This document shows positions 16,987 through 27,204 of a stretch of 64,000 bases of DNA, piece after piece. The position numbers and the translations under genes are program-made. Below the pieces are notes generated by a model. That model saw only the letters and a program-made list of their open reading frames with translations. It was not told where the DNA came from and did no database searches. This stretch comes from Pseudomonadota bacterium. Lineage in GTDB: Bacteria > Pseudomonadota > Gammaproteobacteria > Acidiferrobacterales > Acidiferrobacteraceae. Numbering within the stretch: the stretch's first letter is position 1; every line of letters begins with the position of its first letter. The DNA lies in assembly GCA_021816625.1 (NCBI GenBank), contig JAKAXM010000009.1, positions 1-64,000 of the forward strand, written 5' to 3'.

Positions 16987-18499
16987 CTGGCGAGGGTGCG
17001 CGGCGCCCTCCCTGTTTGCGGCATTCCTGGCCGGGGCCCTTTTGAATCTGGCCTGGGCACCTTATCGGCAGGTGTGGGTAGCGCCTATGGCGCTCGCCTC
17101 TCTCTACGAGCTCCTAAGGGCTGTCCATGGCCGCCGCGCCTTCGCGCGCGGTTTTTGGTTTGGGGCCGGCCTCTTTGCGTTCGGCGTCCCTTGGGTCTAT
17201 CTGACCCTGGCGCGTTTCGGCGGGATGCCGCCGGTGTTTGCGGGGCTCGCGTGGCTTGTTTTCGTTGCGATCCTGGCGGCCTATGTCGGCCTCACGGCGA
17301 CCGTATTCACGTTCTTGCGGCGCGGCAGCGCCCTCGATCCCTGGCTTTTTGCCGCCCTATGGACCTGGGGTGAGTGGGTACGCGGACATTTCTTGACGGG
17401 CTTTCCGTGGTTTGATCTGGGCTATGCCGCAAGCCTTGCGCCTCTTGTGGCCTGGGCGCCGCTTGCCGGGGTCCTGGGGCTTTCCTTCCTGATGGCGGCC
17501 GCCGGGGCCCTGACCGCCTGCGCCTTGCGCGGCCAGGGGCGCAGGCTCGTGCCGCTCGTGTTGATCGCTGCGGTAACGCCTGCGGTCGCGACTCTGCATT
17601 TCGTGCATCGCGCCGGTCCACCCCTCACCGCGTCGCTCATTCAAGGCGACATATCCCCGCGTGTGAAGTGGGACCCCCGCGGACGCAAGACCATTTTGCG
17701 ACGCTATTTGGATCTCACCCGGCGGAGCGCGGGCCGACTCGTGATTTGGCCGGAAACCGCGGTGCCGGCCTATTCCCATGAACTACGCCGCACCTTCGTG
17801 CCCCATCTTGCGCGTCTTGCCCGTCTGGATCACCGCCATTTCCTGTTTGGCCTGATCGAAGGCGACCCTTACACGGATGGACCTGTCTACAACGCGGTCA
17901 TGAGCGTCGGACGTCAGGACGGCTTTTACCGCAAGCGCCACCTCGTCCCGTTCGGCGAATACTTGCCATGGCCCGCAATCCTAAATCCGGTCCTCGAGGT
18001 CCTGCATATCCCCATGTCGAGCTTTACGGCCTGGCACGGGCGGGAACCGGCGTTGCCGGCCGCGGGGGTCGGTCTGGGCCTGTCGATCTGTTATGAGATC
18101 GCCTACGGCGCACTCGTCACCCAGGCCTTGCCGGACGCGACCGTGCTCGTGAATGTGAGCGATGACTCCTGGTATGGGCACTCGAACGAGTCGCGCCAGC
18201 AGCTGCAGATCGCGCAGTTGCGCGCGGCCGAGGCGGGACGCGACATGCTGATTGCGACCAATGACGGCATCACCGCCCTCATCACGCGATCTGGGCGTAT
18301 CGCCGCCCGGCTCGCACCGTTTCGTCCCGGGGTTTTGACCGTGGTCGCCCTGCCGTATGCAGGCCTTACCCCCTATGACCGGTTCGGCAGCTGGCCGGTC
18401 CTGAGCGGGTGTGCTCTGCTCGTGGCCTGGGCCGTGGGACGGCGGCGGCCGATGCGGACGGAACGATCTGAGGACCCGCGTACCCGCGCATGCCCTTGA
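16958..18499 (+). CDS. lnt: Apolipoprotein N-acyltransferase Lnt
   Basis: 513 residues: about six membrane segments (residues 15-215), a periplasmic nitrilase-fold domain (about 220-470) and a last membrane segment. Lnt adds the third acyl chain to lipoproteins. The catalytic triad is E266 (WPETAVPAY), K326 (YRKRHLVPFGEY) and C378 (SICYEI). The TTG at 16958 is the only plausible start ahead of the first helix but lies inside corC, so the start is uncertain. The tail after the last helix is Arg-rich. Confidence 0.95.
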   Translation: MQKTINWPGSWRGCAAPSLFAAFLAGALLNLAWAPYRQVWVAPMALASLYELLRAVHGRRAFARGFWFGAGLFAFGVPWVYLTLARFGGMPPVFAGLAWLVFVAILAAYVGLTATVFTFLRRGSALDPWLFAALWTWGEWVRGHFLTGFPWFDLGYAASLAPLVAWAPLAGVLGLSFLMAAAGALTACALRGQGRRLVPLVLIAAVTPAVATLHFVHRAGPPLTASLIQGDISPRVKWDPRGRKTILRRYLDLTRRSAGRLVIWPETAVPAYSHELRRTFVPHLARLARLDHRHFLFGLIEGDPYTDGPVYNAVMSVGRQDGFYRKRHLVPFGEYLPWPAILNPVLEVLHIPMSSFTAWHGREPALPAAGVGLGLSICYEIAYGALVTQALPDATVLVNVSDDSWYGHSNESRQQLQIAQLRAAEAGRDMLIATNDGITALITRSGRIAARLAPFRPGVLTVVALPYAGLTPYDRFGSWPVLSGCALLVAWAVGRRRPMRTERSEDPRTRACP

Positions 18500-18554
18500 A
18501 AGTGGGGGCTTTGGCCACCACGTTTCGTGCATCCGGGGAAACGAGGTATGGGCG

Positions 18555-19304
18555 ATGATCTTTCGGCAATTGATGGAGCCGCTTTCGAGCACCTACACCT
18601 ACCTGCTCGGCTGTCCCGAGACCGGCGAGGCCTTGCTCATAGACCCGGTGTTGCCGGCTTGGGAGCGCGACTTGGGGCTCATACGGGCGCTCGGCCTGCG
18701 GCTCGCCTATACCGTAGAGACCCATCTGCATGCCGACCACATCACCGCGGCGCAGCGCCTAAGCCGCGAGACCCACAGCCGTATCGCGGTGGCCGCGCGC
18801 GAGAACCTTGCCTGCTGCGACCTGCCGGTCAGGGAGGGTCAGCCACTGACCCTGGGTAGTGTCGTGCTGGAGCCTCGGCATACGCCGGGACATACGCCGG
18901 GGCACATGGCTTATGTGGTGGGCGATAAGGTGTTTACGGGGGACGCGCTGCTCATTGATGGCTGCGGCCGCACGGATTTTCAGGGCGGGGATGCAGCGAC
19001 CCTCTATCGCAGCGTTCATGGGCAATTGTTCTCCTTGCCCGACGATCAGCTCGTGTATCCGGGCCATGACTACCATGACCGGCGGGTGTCTACGATCGCG
19101 CAGGAACGCCGGCGCAACCCGCGGCTGGGCGCCGGACGGACGGAGGAGGAGTTCCTGGCGATCATGGCGGAACTGCGCTTGCCCTACCCCCAATTCATCG
19201 ATTACGCCCTTCCGGGCAATAGTGCGTGCGGCGCCTGCCCGCCGGAATTACCCGCGCATCTCCAGCAGTATTGCGCACAGATGCGCGAGAGCCCGCAGGG
19301 CTAG
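18555..19304 (+). CDS. Persulfide dioxygenase (ETHE1-like)
   Basis: 249 residues, metallo-beta-lactamase fold. Iron/metal motif residues H57, H59, D61, H62 (THLHADH), H113, D130 and H171 are present, and GCGRTDFQGGD is the ETHE1 signature. The enzyme oxidises glutathione persulfide to sulfite and GSH, part of sulfide and sulfur oxidation. ATG 18555 has GAGG 8 bases upstream. It is followed, 50 bases on, by a DUF442 protein, a pairing often seen in sulfide-oxidation loci. Cytoplasmic, no signal. Confidence 0.92.
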   Translation: MIFRQLMEPLSSTYTYLLGCPETGEALLIDPVLPAWERDLGLIRALGLRLAYTVETHLHADHITAAQRLSRETHSRIAVAARENLACCDLPVREGQPLTLGSVVLEPRHTPGHTPGHMAYVVGDKVFTGDALLIDGCGRTDFQGGDAATLYRSVHGQLFSLPDDQLVYPGHDYHDRRVSTIAQERRRNPRLGAGRTEEEFLAIMAELRLPYPQFIDYALPGNSACGACPPELPAHLQQYCAQMRESPQG

Positions 19305-19354
19305 GCGGTTCTGCCCCGTCGTGTGCGAGACCCGAGTGGATCACGGAGGTGACG

Positions 19355-19810
19355 ATGCGATACAGGAAGGCTGCGCCGGACGTTTATGTGGGCGGGGCCC
19401 CGACCGAACAGGACTTGCGCGAGCTTGCCGCCCGCGGGGTCCATACGGTCGTGGATTTTCGCGACCCCGCGGAGCGTAAGGGGGCGCAGGATGGGCCCGC
19501 CGCCGCCCGCGCAGCCGGGCTCTCGTACGTCAATATTCCCGTGAGCGCCAAGGCCCCCTCGGAGCGCGCCGTTTGGGATCTGCAGCAGGCCCTGGCCCGG
19601 CAGTCCGGGGGTTACCTCCTGCATTGCGCCAAGGGTCCCCGGGCCGAGGCGATGTATATGAGTAAGGCCGCCCTGGACCATTGCTGGGGGCCTGCGCAAG
19701 CGGCCGAGGAGGCGGCTCGCCTCGGGTTCGAGTATGGGCGCGAGCCCCGCCTCGCAGGTTTCGTTGGGGATTTCGCGGCACGCCATGGCGGCGCTGGGGG
19801 GTATCCCTAG
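19355..19810 (+). CDS. DUF442/Blh-type phosphatase-like protein
   Basis: 151 residues from the ATG at 19355 (GGAGGT just upstream). The loop [10 protein letters not shown] holds C91 and R96 in a C-x4-R arrangement, as in DUF442 (beta-lactamase-hydrolase-like, TIGR01244) proteins rather than the C-x5-R of true tyrosine phosphatases. The family is often fused or adjacent to persulfide dioxygenases and sulfide:quinone reductases; a sulfur-linked role is inferred from the preceding gene. Catalytic activity has not been firmly assigned to this family. Confidence 0.83.
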   Translation: MRYRKAAPDVYVGGAPTEQDLRELAARGVHTVVDFRDPAERKGAQDGPAAARAAGLSYVNIPVSAKAPSERAVWDLQQALARQSGGYLLHCAKGPRAEAMYMSKAALDHCWGPAQAAEEAARLGFEYGREPRLAGFVGDFAARHGGAGGYP

Positions 19811-19911
19811 GGGCCGTCGCCGCCACAGCCCGCGCCTCGACACGGGAGACGCGCCGGACCGTTTCCTGGATAATAGGGCCTCCTATCCCTAGAGTAGAGC
19901 CCGTACGCGTG

Positions 19912-22368
19912 ATGGATGACCGGTATTCCCCGCGAGAAGTAGAGCGCGCCGCCCAGGACTTCTGGAAACAGGCGCACAGCTTCGAGGTCACAGAGGACCC
20001 GGGGCGCCCGAAGTTTTATTGTCTGTCCATGTTCCCTTATCCCTCCGGACGTTTACACATGGGGCATGTGCGGAACTACACCCTGGGGGATGTTGTGAGC
20101 CGCTGGCGGCGCATGCAGGGCATGAACGTCCTACAGCCGATCGGTTTTGACGCCTTCGGACTGCCCGCCGAGGGTGCCGCCGAAAAAAACGGCGTGCCCC
20201 CTGCACGTTGGACCTACGACAACATCAGCTATATGCGCGATCAGCTCGAGCGCCTCGGGCTTGGCTATGACTGGAAGCGCGAGATCGCGACCTGCCGCCC
20301 CGAATACTATCGCTGGGAGCAATGGTTGTTCACGCGGCTCTACCGCAAGGGGCTCGCCTACCGGGCGGCGGCCCCCGTGAACTGGTGTCCTACGGATGCC
20401 ACCGTGCTCGCCAACGAGCAGGTCGTCGACGGCCGTTGCTGGCGGTGCGATACGAAGGTGGAGCGCCGGGAGATACCGCAGTGGTTCTTGCGGATCACGG
20501 CCTATGCCGATGAGTTGCTGGCCGGACTCGATACGCTGCCCGGATGGCCGGAGCAGGTGGCCACTATGCAGCGCAACTGGATCGGGCGCTCGGAGGGTGC
20601 CGAGATCCGGTTTACCGTGGCCGGTTACGGTTCGCTTGCGGTGTTCACGACACGCCCCGACACCTTGATGGGCGCTACCTATTTGGCCGTGGCCGCCGAG
20701 CACCCGCTCGCCGTGGCGGCCGCCGCGGTACGCCCGGCAGTTGCCCAGTTTCGTGAGGAATGCCGGGTCATGCAGACGGCCGAGGCGGCGGTCGAAACCA
20801 TGGAAAAGCGGGGTGTAGACACCGGATTTAGGGCGACCCATCCCTTGACCGGGCAGACCCTGCCGGTCTATGCCGCGAATTTCGTGCTCATGGGTTACGG
20901 CGAGGGCGCGGTCATGGCGGTGCCGGCCCACGACGAGCGGGACTTTGCCTTTGCCGCGCGCTATGGACTGCCGGTCCGGCCGGTCGTGGTACCGATGGAT
21001 TACGCAGGAGACCCGCGCGCGCTCGTGGCTGACGGCGCCTATACCGGTCCGGGGTGCCTCGTCGACTCGGGGCCTTTTGATGGTCTCTCCTCGGCACAGG
21101 CTAAAGTGCAGGTGATTGCGGCCCTGGAGGCCGCGGGCGCGGGCACGCGGCGGGTGCAGTTGCGGTTGCGCGATTGGGGGGTGGCGCGGCAACGGTACTG
21201 GGGCGCCCCCATCCCCATCATCTATTGCGAGCGGTGCGGGGCGGTCCCGGTCCCGGACGCAGACCTGCCCGTTCGCCTGCCTGAGGATGTGGTGATCACT
21301 AAGGGCGCCTCGGCGCTCGCCGGCCGTCCGGATTTCTACGAAACCCCATGCCCAGAATGCGGGGGGCTTGCGCGTCGCGAGACCGATACCTTCGATACCT
21401 TCATGGAATCTTCCTGGTATTACGCGCGTTACTGCTCGCACGATAATGGGCAGGCGATGCTCGATGCGCGGGCGGCTTACTGGCTGCCCGTCGATCAGTA
21501 CATCGGTGGCATAGAGCACGCCATCTTGCACCTTCTCTACGCGCGGTTTTTCAATAAGCTGCTGCGCGATGAGGGCCTCGTGGCCAATGACGAACCCTTT
21601 ACGCGCCTCTTGACGCAGGGCATGGTGCTCAAAGAAGGCAGCAAGATGTCCAAGTCGAAAGGCAATACGGTCGATCCTGAAGGCCTCATTGCCGAGTATG
21701 GCGCCGATACGGCCCGGCTTTTCATCATGTTCGCGGCACCCCCCGAGCAGTCGCTTGAATGGAGCGATGAGGCCGTTGCCGGGGCGCACCGGTTTTTAAA
21801 GCGGCTGTGGGCGCTCGGGCGCGTGGTGGCTGGCCGGCCTGCCGTGGCCACGGCGCCAACCGATGAGCGGTATAGCAACTTGCGTGGTCTGCTTCATGGC
21901 TTGCTGGAGCAGGCCTTGCGCGACTATGAGCGCTACCATTTCAACACCGTGGTAGCCGCCTGCATGAGTATGGTGAACCTCCTCCAAAAGCTGGCCGACG
22001 AGCCGGCGTCGCCTTCCGGGGACCCGGTATTGCGCGAAGGCTTCAGTATCGTTTTGCGCCTGCTCGCACCGATCGTGCCCCATATCACCCATGTCCTGTG
22101 GCAAGGGGTCGGTCTGGGCACCGGCCCCATCATCGACGCCCCATGGCCGGTCGCGGATGCCAAGGCCTTGCGGCGCGACACGGTGACGCTCGTGGTGCAG
22201 GTCAATGGCAAGCGCCGTGCCGAGATCGTCGTAACCGCGGACGCGGATCGGGCGGCGATCGAGGCTCAGGCCCTGCGCGATCCGGCGGTCGCCAAGCATG
22301 TCGAGGGCCGTCCTGTGGCCAAGGTGGTCGTCGTGCCGGGCCGACTCGTCAATATCGTGGTGACATGA
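19912..22368 (+). CDS. leuS: Leucyl-tRNA synthetase
   Basis: 818 residues, slightly shorter than the E. coli enzyme (860). Class I signatures: HMGH at 49-52 ([16 protein letters not shown]) and KMSKS near 577. The editing domain (about 220-420) contains [11 protein letters not shown] and the conserved Asp in VPAHDERD. A zinc-type CERCGAVP segment is also present. ATG 19912 starts the typical N-terminal helix. The stop overlaps lptE (ATGA), opening a long co-directional cluster. Confidence 0.98.
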   Translation: MDDRYSPREVERAAQDFWKQAHSFEVTEDPGRPKFYCLSMFPYPSGRLHMGHVRNYTLGDVVSRWRRMQGMNVLQPIGFDAFGLPAEGAAEKNGVPPARWTYDNISYMRDQLERLGLGYDWKREIATCRPEYYRWEQWLFTRLYRKGLAYRAAAPVNWCPTDATVLANEQVVDGRCWRCDTKVERREIPQWFLRITAYADELLAGLDTLPGWPEQVATMQRNWIGRSEGAEIRFTVAGYGSLAVFTTRPDTLMGATYLAVAAEHPLAVAAAAVRPAVAQFREECRVMQTAEAAVETMEKRGVDTGFRATHPLTGQTLPVYAANFVLMGYGEGAVMAVPAHDERDFAFAARYGLPVRPVVVPMDYAGDPRALVADGAYTGPGCLVDSGPFDGLSSAQAKVQVIAALEAAGAGTRRVQLRLRDWGVARQRYWGAPIPIIYCERCGAVPVPDADLPVRLPEDVVITKGASALAGRPDFYETPCPECGGLARRETDTFDTFMESSWYYARYCSHDNGQAMLDARAAYWLPVDQYIGGIEHAILHLLYARFFNKLLRDEGLVANDEPFTRLLTQGMVLKEGSKMSKSKGNTVDPEGLIAEYGADTARLFIMFAAPPEQSLEWSDEAVAGAHRFLKRLWALGRVVAGRPAVATAPTDERYSNLRGLLHGLLEQALRDYERYHFNTVVAACMSMVNLLQKLADEPASPSGDPVLREGFSIVLRLLAPIVPHITHVLWQGVGLGTGPIIDAPWPVADAKALRRDTVTLVVQVNGKRRAEIVVTADADRAAIEAQALRDPAVAKHVEGRPVAKVVVVPGRLVNIVVT

Positions 22369-22919
22369 GGCGCGCCGCCGCCCTGCTCTGGTGCCTGGCC
22401 CTTGCCGGTTGCGGGTTTCATTTGCGCCGCGCCCACGAATTTGCCTTACCGCCCTCCTTGGCGGTGCTCAAGGTGCGCATGCCGGCGGCCGGTCTCAAGT
22501 ATCCGGGTCTCGTGCTGGTCGTGCGCCACGCGCTCGAAGAGCGCGGGGTGCAGGTGGTCACGCGCGGCCAAGTCCCGGTGCTGGTGCTCGGAAGCGAGGT
22601 CCTCAATCCGGTGATCGTTACCGTCAATAATAACGGCGGCGCAAGCGGCTATCTCTTGGATTACGCGGTCACGTTCAGTCTGATGGCCGCCAATGGCCAG
22701 GTTCTGATGCCTTCCCATACCGTGCGCGCACAGCGGGAGTATAGCTTCAACCCCCAGAATCTCTTGGCGATGGGGCGCGAGCAGAGCTATCTGGAGTACC
22801 GTTTGCGCCGCGCCGCCGCGCGTCAGATCGTGGCGCGGCTCGTGGCCTACCGGCCGCCGGCCCGGTCCCACCCCCCTGCGAAGGCCTCTGTGGCCCTGCC
22901 GCCGGTGCATGCGCCTTAA
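22365..22919 (+). CDS. lptE: LPS-assembly lipoprotein LptE
   Basis: 184 residues. A lipoprotein signal ends in LAGC (Cys at about 16), followed directly by GFHLRR, the hallmark start of mature LptE. LptE plugs the LptD barrel that inserts LPS in the outer membrane. It overlaps leuS by 4 bases and holA by 11, the usual leuS-lptE-holA order. The tail (about 160-184) is Pro/Ala-rich and less conserved. Confidence 0.93.
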   Translation: MRRAAALLWCLALAGCGFHLRRAHEFALPPSLAVLKVRMPAAGLKYPGLVLVVRHALEERGVQVVTRGQVPVLVLGSEVLNPVIVTVNNNGGASGYLLDYAVTFSLMAANGQVLMPSHTVRAQREYSFNPQNLLAMGREQSYLEYRLRRAAARQIVARLVAYRPPARSHPPAKASVALPPVHAP

Positions 22920-23907
22920 GGCCGAAGAGATCGCCGAGCGCGCGCCCGATCTCGGCCGCGTCTATCTCGTCTGCGGCGACGAGCCGTTTTTGGTCGAGGA
23001 GGCGGTGGCCGCTATCGTGAAGGCCGCCGCTGCCGCCGGTTATACGGAGCGCCAACGCTTGTTTCTGGAGGCGGGCTTTTCCTGGCCCCGTTTCCGGGAG
23101 ACCCTGGCCTCGCCGTCGCTGTTTGCAGCCCGCAGCGTCTACGAGTTGCGTGCTCGGGAAGGCCGCGAAGGGCTGGCGCGGGAACTGCCGGGCTGCCTGC
23201 CGCTCGTCTCGGTCGATGCGGTTTTACTGGTAGTGACCGGCGCACTCGACCGGGCGGCCTTGAAGGCGGACTGGGTGGAGAAGGTCGCCGCGGCGGGTCA
23301 TGTGGTAACAGCCGAGTCCCTGCAAGGCGCCCCCTTGCTGGCCTGGGTCAGGAAGCGTATGCGCGCCGCGGGGCTTGTCGACGAGGATCTGGCGCGCCGG
23401 ATCAGTTACTTCGCGGAGGGCAATATGGGCGCGGCGGCCGACGCCATCCGGCGCCTGCAAGACGAGCCGCACCCGGACGCCCGCGCGCTCGACGAGATCA
23501 TGGGCGACGAGGCCCGGTTTGAGGTGTTTGCGGTCACGGACGCGGCGCTGCGCGGCGACCTGGCGGCGACCTATCGCTATGTCGCCCGCTTGCGCAGGGA
23601 GGCCCGAGACCCGATACTGATATCATGGTCGCTTGCCCGTGAGACGCGTCTTTTGTGGCGCATCGCGTTTTTGGAGGCGCACCGCACGCCGCTTGCGGAT
23701 CTCTTCCGGCGTGAGCGGGTGTGGCCGGCGCGTCAGACCCTGCTCCTCGCGGCGGCCCGCCGTCTCCCGCGTAGCCGCCTGCGTCGCCTGCTCGGCCGTT
23801 GCATCGAACTCGACCGGGTTAACAAGGGCCGGGCGACGGGGGACGCGTGGCTCATGATTGAACGCCTGGCCTTGGCGCTGGCCGGCGAGGGCAGTAAAGA
23901 ATGGTGA
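22909..23907 (+). CDS. holA: DNA polymerase III delta subunit HolA
   Basis: 332 residues. HolA is the clamp-loader subunit that opens the beta clamp. The family opening [15 protein letters not shown] lacks a functional Walker A, as expected. A helical C-terminal domain follows (about 210-330). The start overlaps lptE and the end overlaps proA by a few bases, so translation is probably coupled. Confidence 0.93.
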   Translation: MRLKAEEIAERAPDLGRVYLVCGDEPFLVEEAVAAIVKAAAAAGYTERQRLFLEAGFSWPRFRETLASPSLFAARSVYELRAREGREGLARELPGCLPLVSVDAVLLVVTGALDRAALKADWVEKVAAAGHVVTAESLQGAPLLAWVRKRMRAAGLVDEDLARRISYFAEGNMGAAADAIRRLQDEPHPDARALDEIMGDEARFEVFAVTDAALRGDLAATYRYVARLRREARDPILISWSLARETRLLWRIAFLEAHRTPLADLFRRERVWPARQTLLLAAARRLPRSRLRRLLGRCIELDRVNKGRATGDAWLMIERLALALAGEGSKEW

Positions 23908-25169
23908 TGGAAATGGATATCAAGGCCTACATGAACGCCCTGGGGGCGGCTGCGCGCGCAGCTGCCCCGCTTATGGCGCGCGCCGCGGCCGGCGACAAGA
24001 ATCGGGCGCTGACGGCGAGCGCTGAAGCCCTGCGTGCCCGCGCCGCCGACCTGAAGGCCGCCAATGCCGAGGATGGGCAGCGCGCACGTGAGGCCGGCTT
24101 GGGCGCGGCCCTCATCGACCGTCTCGTCTTGACCGACGCGCGTATCGACCAGATGGCGCAAGGCCTCCTAGAGATCGCCGCCCTTCCTGATCCGGTAGGT
24201 GAGATTACAGGCCTTACTATGCGACCCTCGGGTATCCGCGTCGGCCGCATGCGCGTGCCGCTCGGCGTGATCGGTATCATATATGAGTCGCGGCCCAATG
24301 TGACGGCGGATGCCGCGGGCCTGTGCCTTAAGTCGGGGAACGCGGTTATCCTCCGCGGCGGCGCCGAGGCCGTTCGTTCCAACGCCCTGATCGGTGCATG
24401 TCTGCAGGAAGGGCTGGCCGCGGCCGGGCTCCCGACCGGCGCCCTTGGCTTTGTCGAGACGGTCGACCGCGCCGCGGTGACGCAGATGCTGCGCATGGAC
24501 CGCTTTCTGGATCTGCTCATCCCGCGCGGCGGCAAGGGACTGGTGGAGCTAGTGGCCAATGAAGCACGGATGCCGGTCCTCAAACATCTGCACGGCGTCT
24601 GTCATGTCTATATCGACGATGATGCTGACGCCGACAAGGCCTTTGCCGTGGCGCTGAACGCGAAGACCCAGCGCTACGGGACCTGCAACACCATGGAGAC
24701 CTTGCTCGTTGCCGCGTCGCGCGCGGGTGAGATGTTGGCGCGGCTTGCGCCTGCCTACGAGGAGCGCGGGGTCGAATTGCGCGGCTGTGCGAGAACCTGC
24801 GCGCTCGTGCCGGGTGCCGTCGCGGCCCAGGAAAGCGACTGGGAGGAGGAGTACCTGGCCCCGATTCTTGCGATCCGCGTGGTCGCCGGCCTGGATGAGG
24901 CCCTCGCTCATATCGAGCGTTATGGTTCGCGGCACACGGATGCCATCGTTACTGAGAACTGGACGAAGGCCCAACGGTTTCTTCACGAGGTCGATTCGAG
25001 TTCGGTCATGGTGAACGCCTCGACCCGGTTTGCCGATGGCTTCGAATATGGGCTTGGGGCCGAGATCGGTATCAGCACAGACAAGCTGCATGCCCGTGGC
25101 CCCGTCGGTCTCGAAGGCCTGACCTCGCAAAAATTCATCGTCTGGGGTGACGGGCATATCCGCGGATAG
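23901..25169 (+). CDS. proA: Gamma-glutamyl phosphate reductase ProA
   Basis: 422 residues. Reduces gamma-glutamyl phosphate to the semialdehyde in proline synthesis. The catalytic cysteine is at about 261 (YGTCNTME), and [21 protein letters not shown] is typical. Three close ATGs (23901, 23907, 23913) make the exact start uncertain. The 3' end overlaps the nadD start by 23 bases. proB is not in the window. Confidence 0.97.
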   Translation: MVMEMDIKAYMNALGAAARAAAPLMARAAAGDKNRALTASAEALRARAADLKAANAEDGQRAREAGLGAALIDRLVLTDARIDQMAQGLLEIAALPDPVGEITGLTMRPSGIRVGRMRVPLGVIGIIYESRPNVTADAAGLCLKSGNAVILRGGAEAVRSNALIGACLQEGLAAAGLPTGALGFVETVDRAAVTQMLRMDRFLDLLIPRGGKGLVELVANEARMPVLKHLHGVCHVYIDDDADADKAFAVALNAKTQRYGTCNTMETLLVAASRAGEMLARLAPAYEERGVELRGCARTCALVPGAVAAQESDWEEEYLAPILAIRVVAGLDEALAHIERYGSRHTDAIVTENWTKAQRFLHEVDSSSVMVNASTRFADGFEYGLGAEIGISTDKLHARGPVGLEGLTSQKFIVWGDGHIRG

Positions 25170-25812
25170 GAAAGCGCTGCTGGGCGTCTTTGGTGGGACT
25201 TTCGATCCCATCCACTGCGGCCACATCGCGGTAGCGGATGCCTTAATGGGCGCGCTGCCCTTGACGCAGATCGTCTTCGTGCCGGCTGCGCGCCCGCCCC
25301 ACCGGCCACGCCCGCGAGCGTCGGCCGACGACCGACTGGCGATGCTCGAGATCGCGCTCGCCCGCGATCCCCGTTTCGTGATCGACGAGACGGAGTATGA
25401 GCGTGCAGGACCGTCCTACATGGTCGATACCTTGGCAGTCATTCGCAAGCGTCACCGCGGACCGTTGGCCCTGATATTGGGTAGCGATGCCTGCGCCGGT
25501 CTTCCGGGTTGGCACCGGTGGCGGCGTATCCTCGGTCTTGCGCATCTCCTGATCGTAAGCCGGCCGGGTTTTGATCAACGTCTGCCGGGATGGGTGGCTC
25601 CCCGGGCCGTGGCACACGGCGCCGATTTGCTCGCGGCCGACCATGGTCTGGCCTATCTTTTTACCGCGAGCGCGCGACCGGAATCCGCGACCGCGCTGCG
25701 CGCTGCGTTGGAGGAGGGATCCGCCCCACAGGCATGGCTACCGGATGGCGTGGCCGCCTACATTGAAGCCCACGGGCTGTACCGCAAAGGGTTGGATTAT
25801 GACGAAACTTGA
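25147..25812 (+). CDS. nadD: Nicotinate-nucleotide adenylyltransferase NadD
   Basis: 221 residues from a GTG at 25147. The nucleotidyl-transfer motif [11 protein letters not shown] (16-26) is complete. NadD adenylates nicotinate mononucleotide, a later step of the NAD pathway that nadA also serves. A C-terminal [15 protein letters not shown] closes the family fold. It overlaps rsfS by 14 bases. Confidence 0.96.
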   Translation: MTGISADRKALLGVFGGTFDPIHCGHIAVADALMGALPLTQIVFVPAARPPHRPRPRASADDRLAMLEIALARDPRFVIDETEYERAGPSYMVDTLAVIRKRHRGPLALILGSDACAGLPGWHRWRRILGLAHLLIVSRPGFDQRLPGWVAPRAVAHGADLLAADHGLAYLFTASARPESATALRAALEEGSAPQAWLPDGVAAYIEAHGLYRKGLDYDET

Positions 25813-26158
25813 ATTGATACGAGAGGCGCTGGAACAGGCGAAGGCCGATGACGTGGTGGTTCTCGATGTGCGGTCCCTGACGGATATCGCCGACACCATG
25901 GTCGTTGCCTCCGGAACCTCTACCCGCCATGTCACGTCGATCGGCCGCAAGGTCGATGACCGGTTACGCGAGAGCGGCCATAAGCCGCAGGGTGTCGAGG
26001 GGCTCGGCCAGGGCGAATGGGTGTTGATCGACGGCGGGGATGTCATCGTGCACGTCATGCACCCAAAGACCCGCGCGTTTTATGCGCTCGAGAAGCTCTG
26101 GTCCGAGGAATTCGGGGGTCAGGAAGAGGGCCGCCGCGAACTGCGTTCTCGGTCCTAA
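25799..26158 (+). CDS. rsfS: Ribosomal silencing factor RsfS
   Basis: 119 residues from the ATG at 25799, inside the end of nadD. RsfS binds L14 of the 50S subunit and blocks subunit joining during starvation. Conserved D-V-x-x-L-T-D-I-A-D-x-M-V and G-E-W-V-L-I-D-x-G-D are present. The gene order nadD-rsfS-rlmH is standard. Confidence 0.96.
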   Translation: MTKLELIREALEQAKADDVVVLDVRSLTDIADTMVVASGTSTRHVTSIGRKVDDRLRESGHKPQGVEGLGQGEWVLIDGGDVIVHVMHPKTRAFYALEKLWSEEFGGQEEGRRELRSRS

Positions 26159-26161
26159 CGC

Positions 26162-26638
26162 GTGGCCCTCCATTTGCTGGCCGTGGGGACGCGGGTGCCG
26201 GCGTGGGTACAGGCTGGTTTCGAGGATTACGCCAAGCGTCTAGTCGGCCCTTACCGGCTCAAACTGACCGAGATCGCCCCGGCCCGGTGGACGGCCCGGT
26301 GCGATACCGAGCGCGGTAAGCGCGAGGAGGGACAGCGGCTCTTGGAAGCGGTCCCCCATGACGCCTTCCTGGTGGCCATGGATGCGCGCGGGCGTCTGCG
26401 GACAAGCGAGGCCTTGGCCCAAGATCTGGGGCTCTGGTTGGCCACGGGCCGGCCGCTCGCATTTCTGGTCGGGGGCGCCGAGGGCTTGGCGGATGCGTGC
26501 CTGCAGGCCGCCTCCGAACAGTGGTCGCTGTCGCCCCTCATTTTCCCCCATGCCTTGGTGCGCGTCATACTGGCCGAACAGCTTTATCGCGCCTACAGTG
26601 CATTGAGTGGACAACCGTATCATCGAGGATCTCCGTGA
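26162..26638 (+). CDS. rlmH: 23S rRNA pseudouridine-1915 methyltransferase RlmH
   Basis: 158 residues from a GTG at 26162, three bases after rsfS. SPOUT-class enzyme that methylates pseudouridine 1915 of 23S rRNA. The SAM-knot segments FLVGGAEGL and the C-terminal ILAEQLYRAYSALSGQPYHR are conserved. It overlaps maf by 4 bases. Confidence 0.96.
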   Translation: MALHLLAVGTRVPAWVQAGFEDYAKRLVGPYRLKLTEIAPARWTARCDTERGKREEGQRLLEAVPHDAFLVAMDARGRLRTSEALAQDLGLWLATGRPLAFLVGGAEGLADACLQAASEQWSLSPLIFPHALVRVILAEQLYRAYSALSGQPYHRGSP

Positions 26639-27204
26639 TCTACTTGGCCTCCGAGTCGGAACGGCGCCGCGCCCTTCTGGCTCAGATTGACCTGCCGTTT
26701 CGCGTCGTGGCGGCGGCCATCGATGAATCGGTGGGCGTGGCCGAGACCCCGCTTGCCTATGTCCAAAGGATGGCGCGCGCGAAGGCGTGCGCCGGATCGG
26801 AGGAGATGCGGCGTCAGGGTCTCGCTCCGGCACCGGTCCTGGGCGCCGATACCATCGTTGTATGCGCTGACGGCATCGTCCGTAAACCCGAGGATCAGGC
26901 GGCGGCGGCGCGCGCGCTGCGGCGTCTGTCGGGGCGGGAGCACATCGTCTATACCGCGATCTGCCTCCTTGGGCGTACCGTGGCCGAGGCCGTGTCGCGT
27001 ACCGATGTCACGTTCAAGGCCTTGAGCGAGCGCGAGATCGAGGCCTATTGTGCGACCGGCGAGCCGCTCGGCAAGGCCGGCGGCTACGCCATTCAGGGGC
27101 GTGCGGCCTTGTTCGTGACCCGTTTGGCCGGGAGTTATACGGGGGTCGTGGGCCTGCCGCTTTACGAGTGCGGGCAGCTGCTGGCGGCGGAGGGGATCTT
27201 GTGA
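26635..27204 (+). CDS. maf: Maf/YhdE nucleoside-triphosphate pyrophosphatase
   Basis: 189 residues from a GTG at 26635 that overlaps the rlmH stop. Family motifs: LASESERRRALL at the start, LGADTIVVCADGIVRKPED in the middle and GKAGGYAIQGRAALFV near the end. The QG-R-A-x-x-F segment fits the dTTP/UTP pyrophosphatase type. It may help clear non-canonical nucleotides or link to division arrest. It overlaps rng by 4 bases. Confidence 0.94.
   Translation: MIYLASESERRRALLAQIDLPFRVVAAAIDESVGVAETPLAYVQRMARAKACAGSEEMRRQGLAPAPVLGADTIVVCADGIVRKPEDQAAAARALRRLSGREHIVYTAICLLGRTVAEAVSRTDVTFKALSEREIEAYCATGEPLGKAGGYAIQGRAALFVTRLAGSYTGVVGLPLYECGQLLAAEGIL

Noticed and set aside
20131..21789. 552-codon antisense open frame opposite leuS
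   Set aside because: Composition is a codon shadow of leuS in GC-rich DNA (Arg/His/Gly-rich), no family motif or ribosome site.
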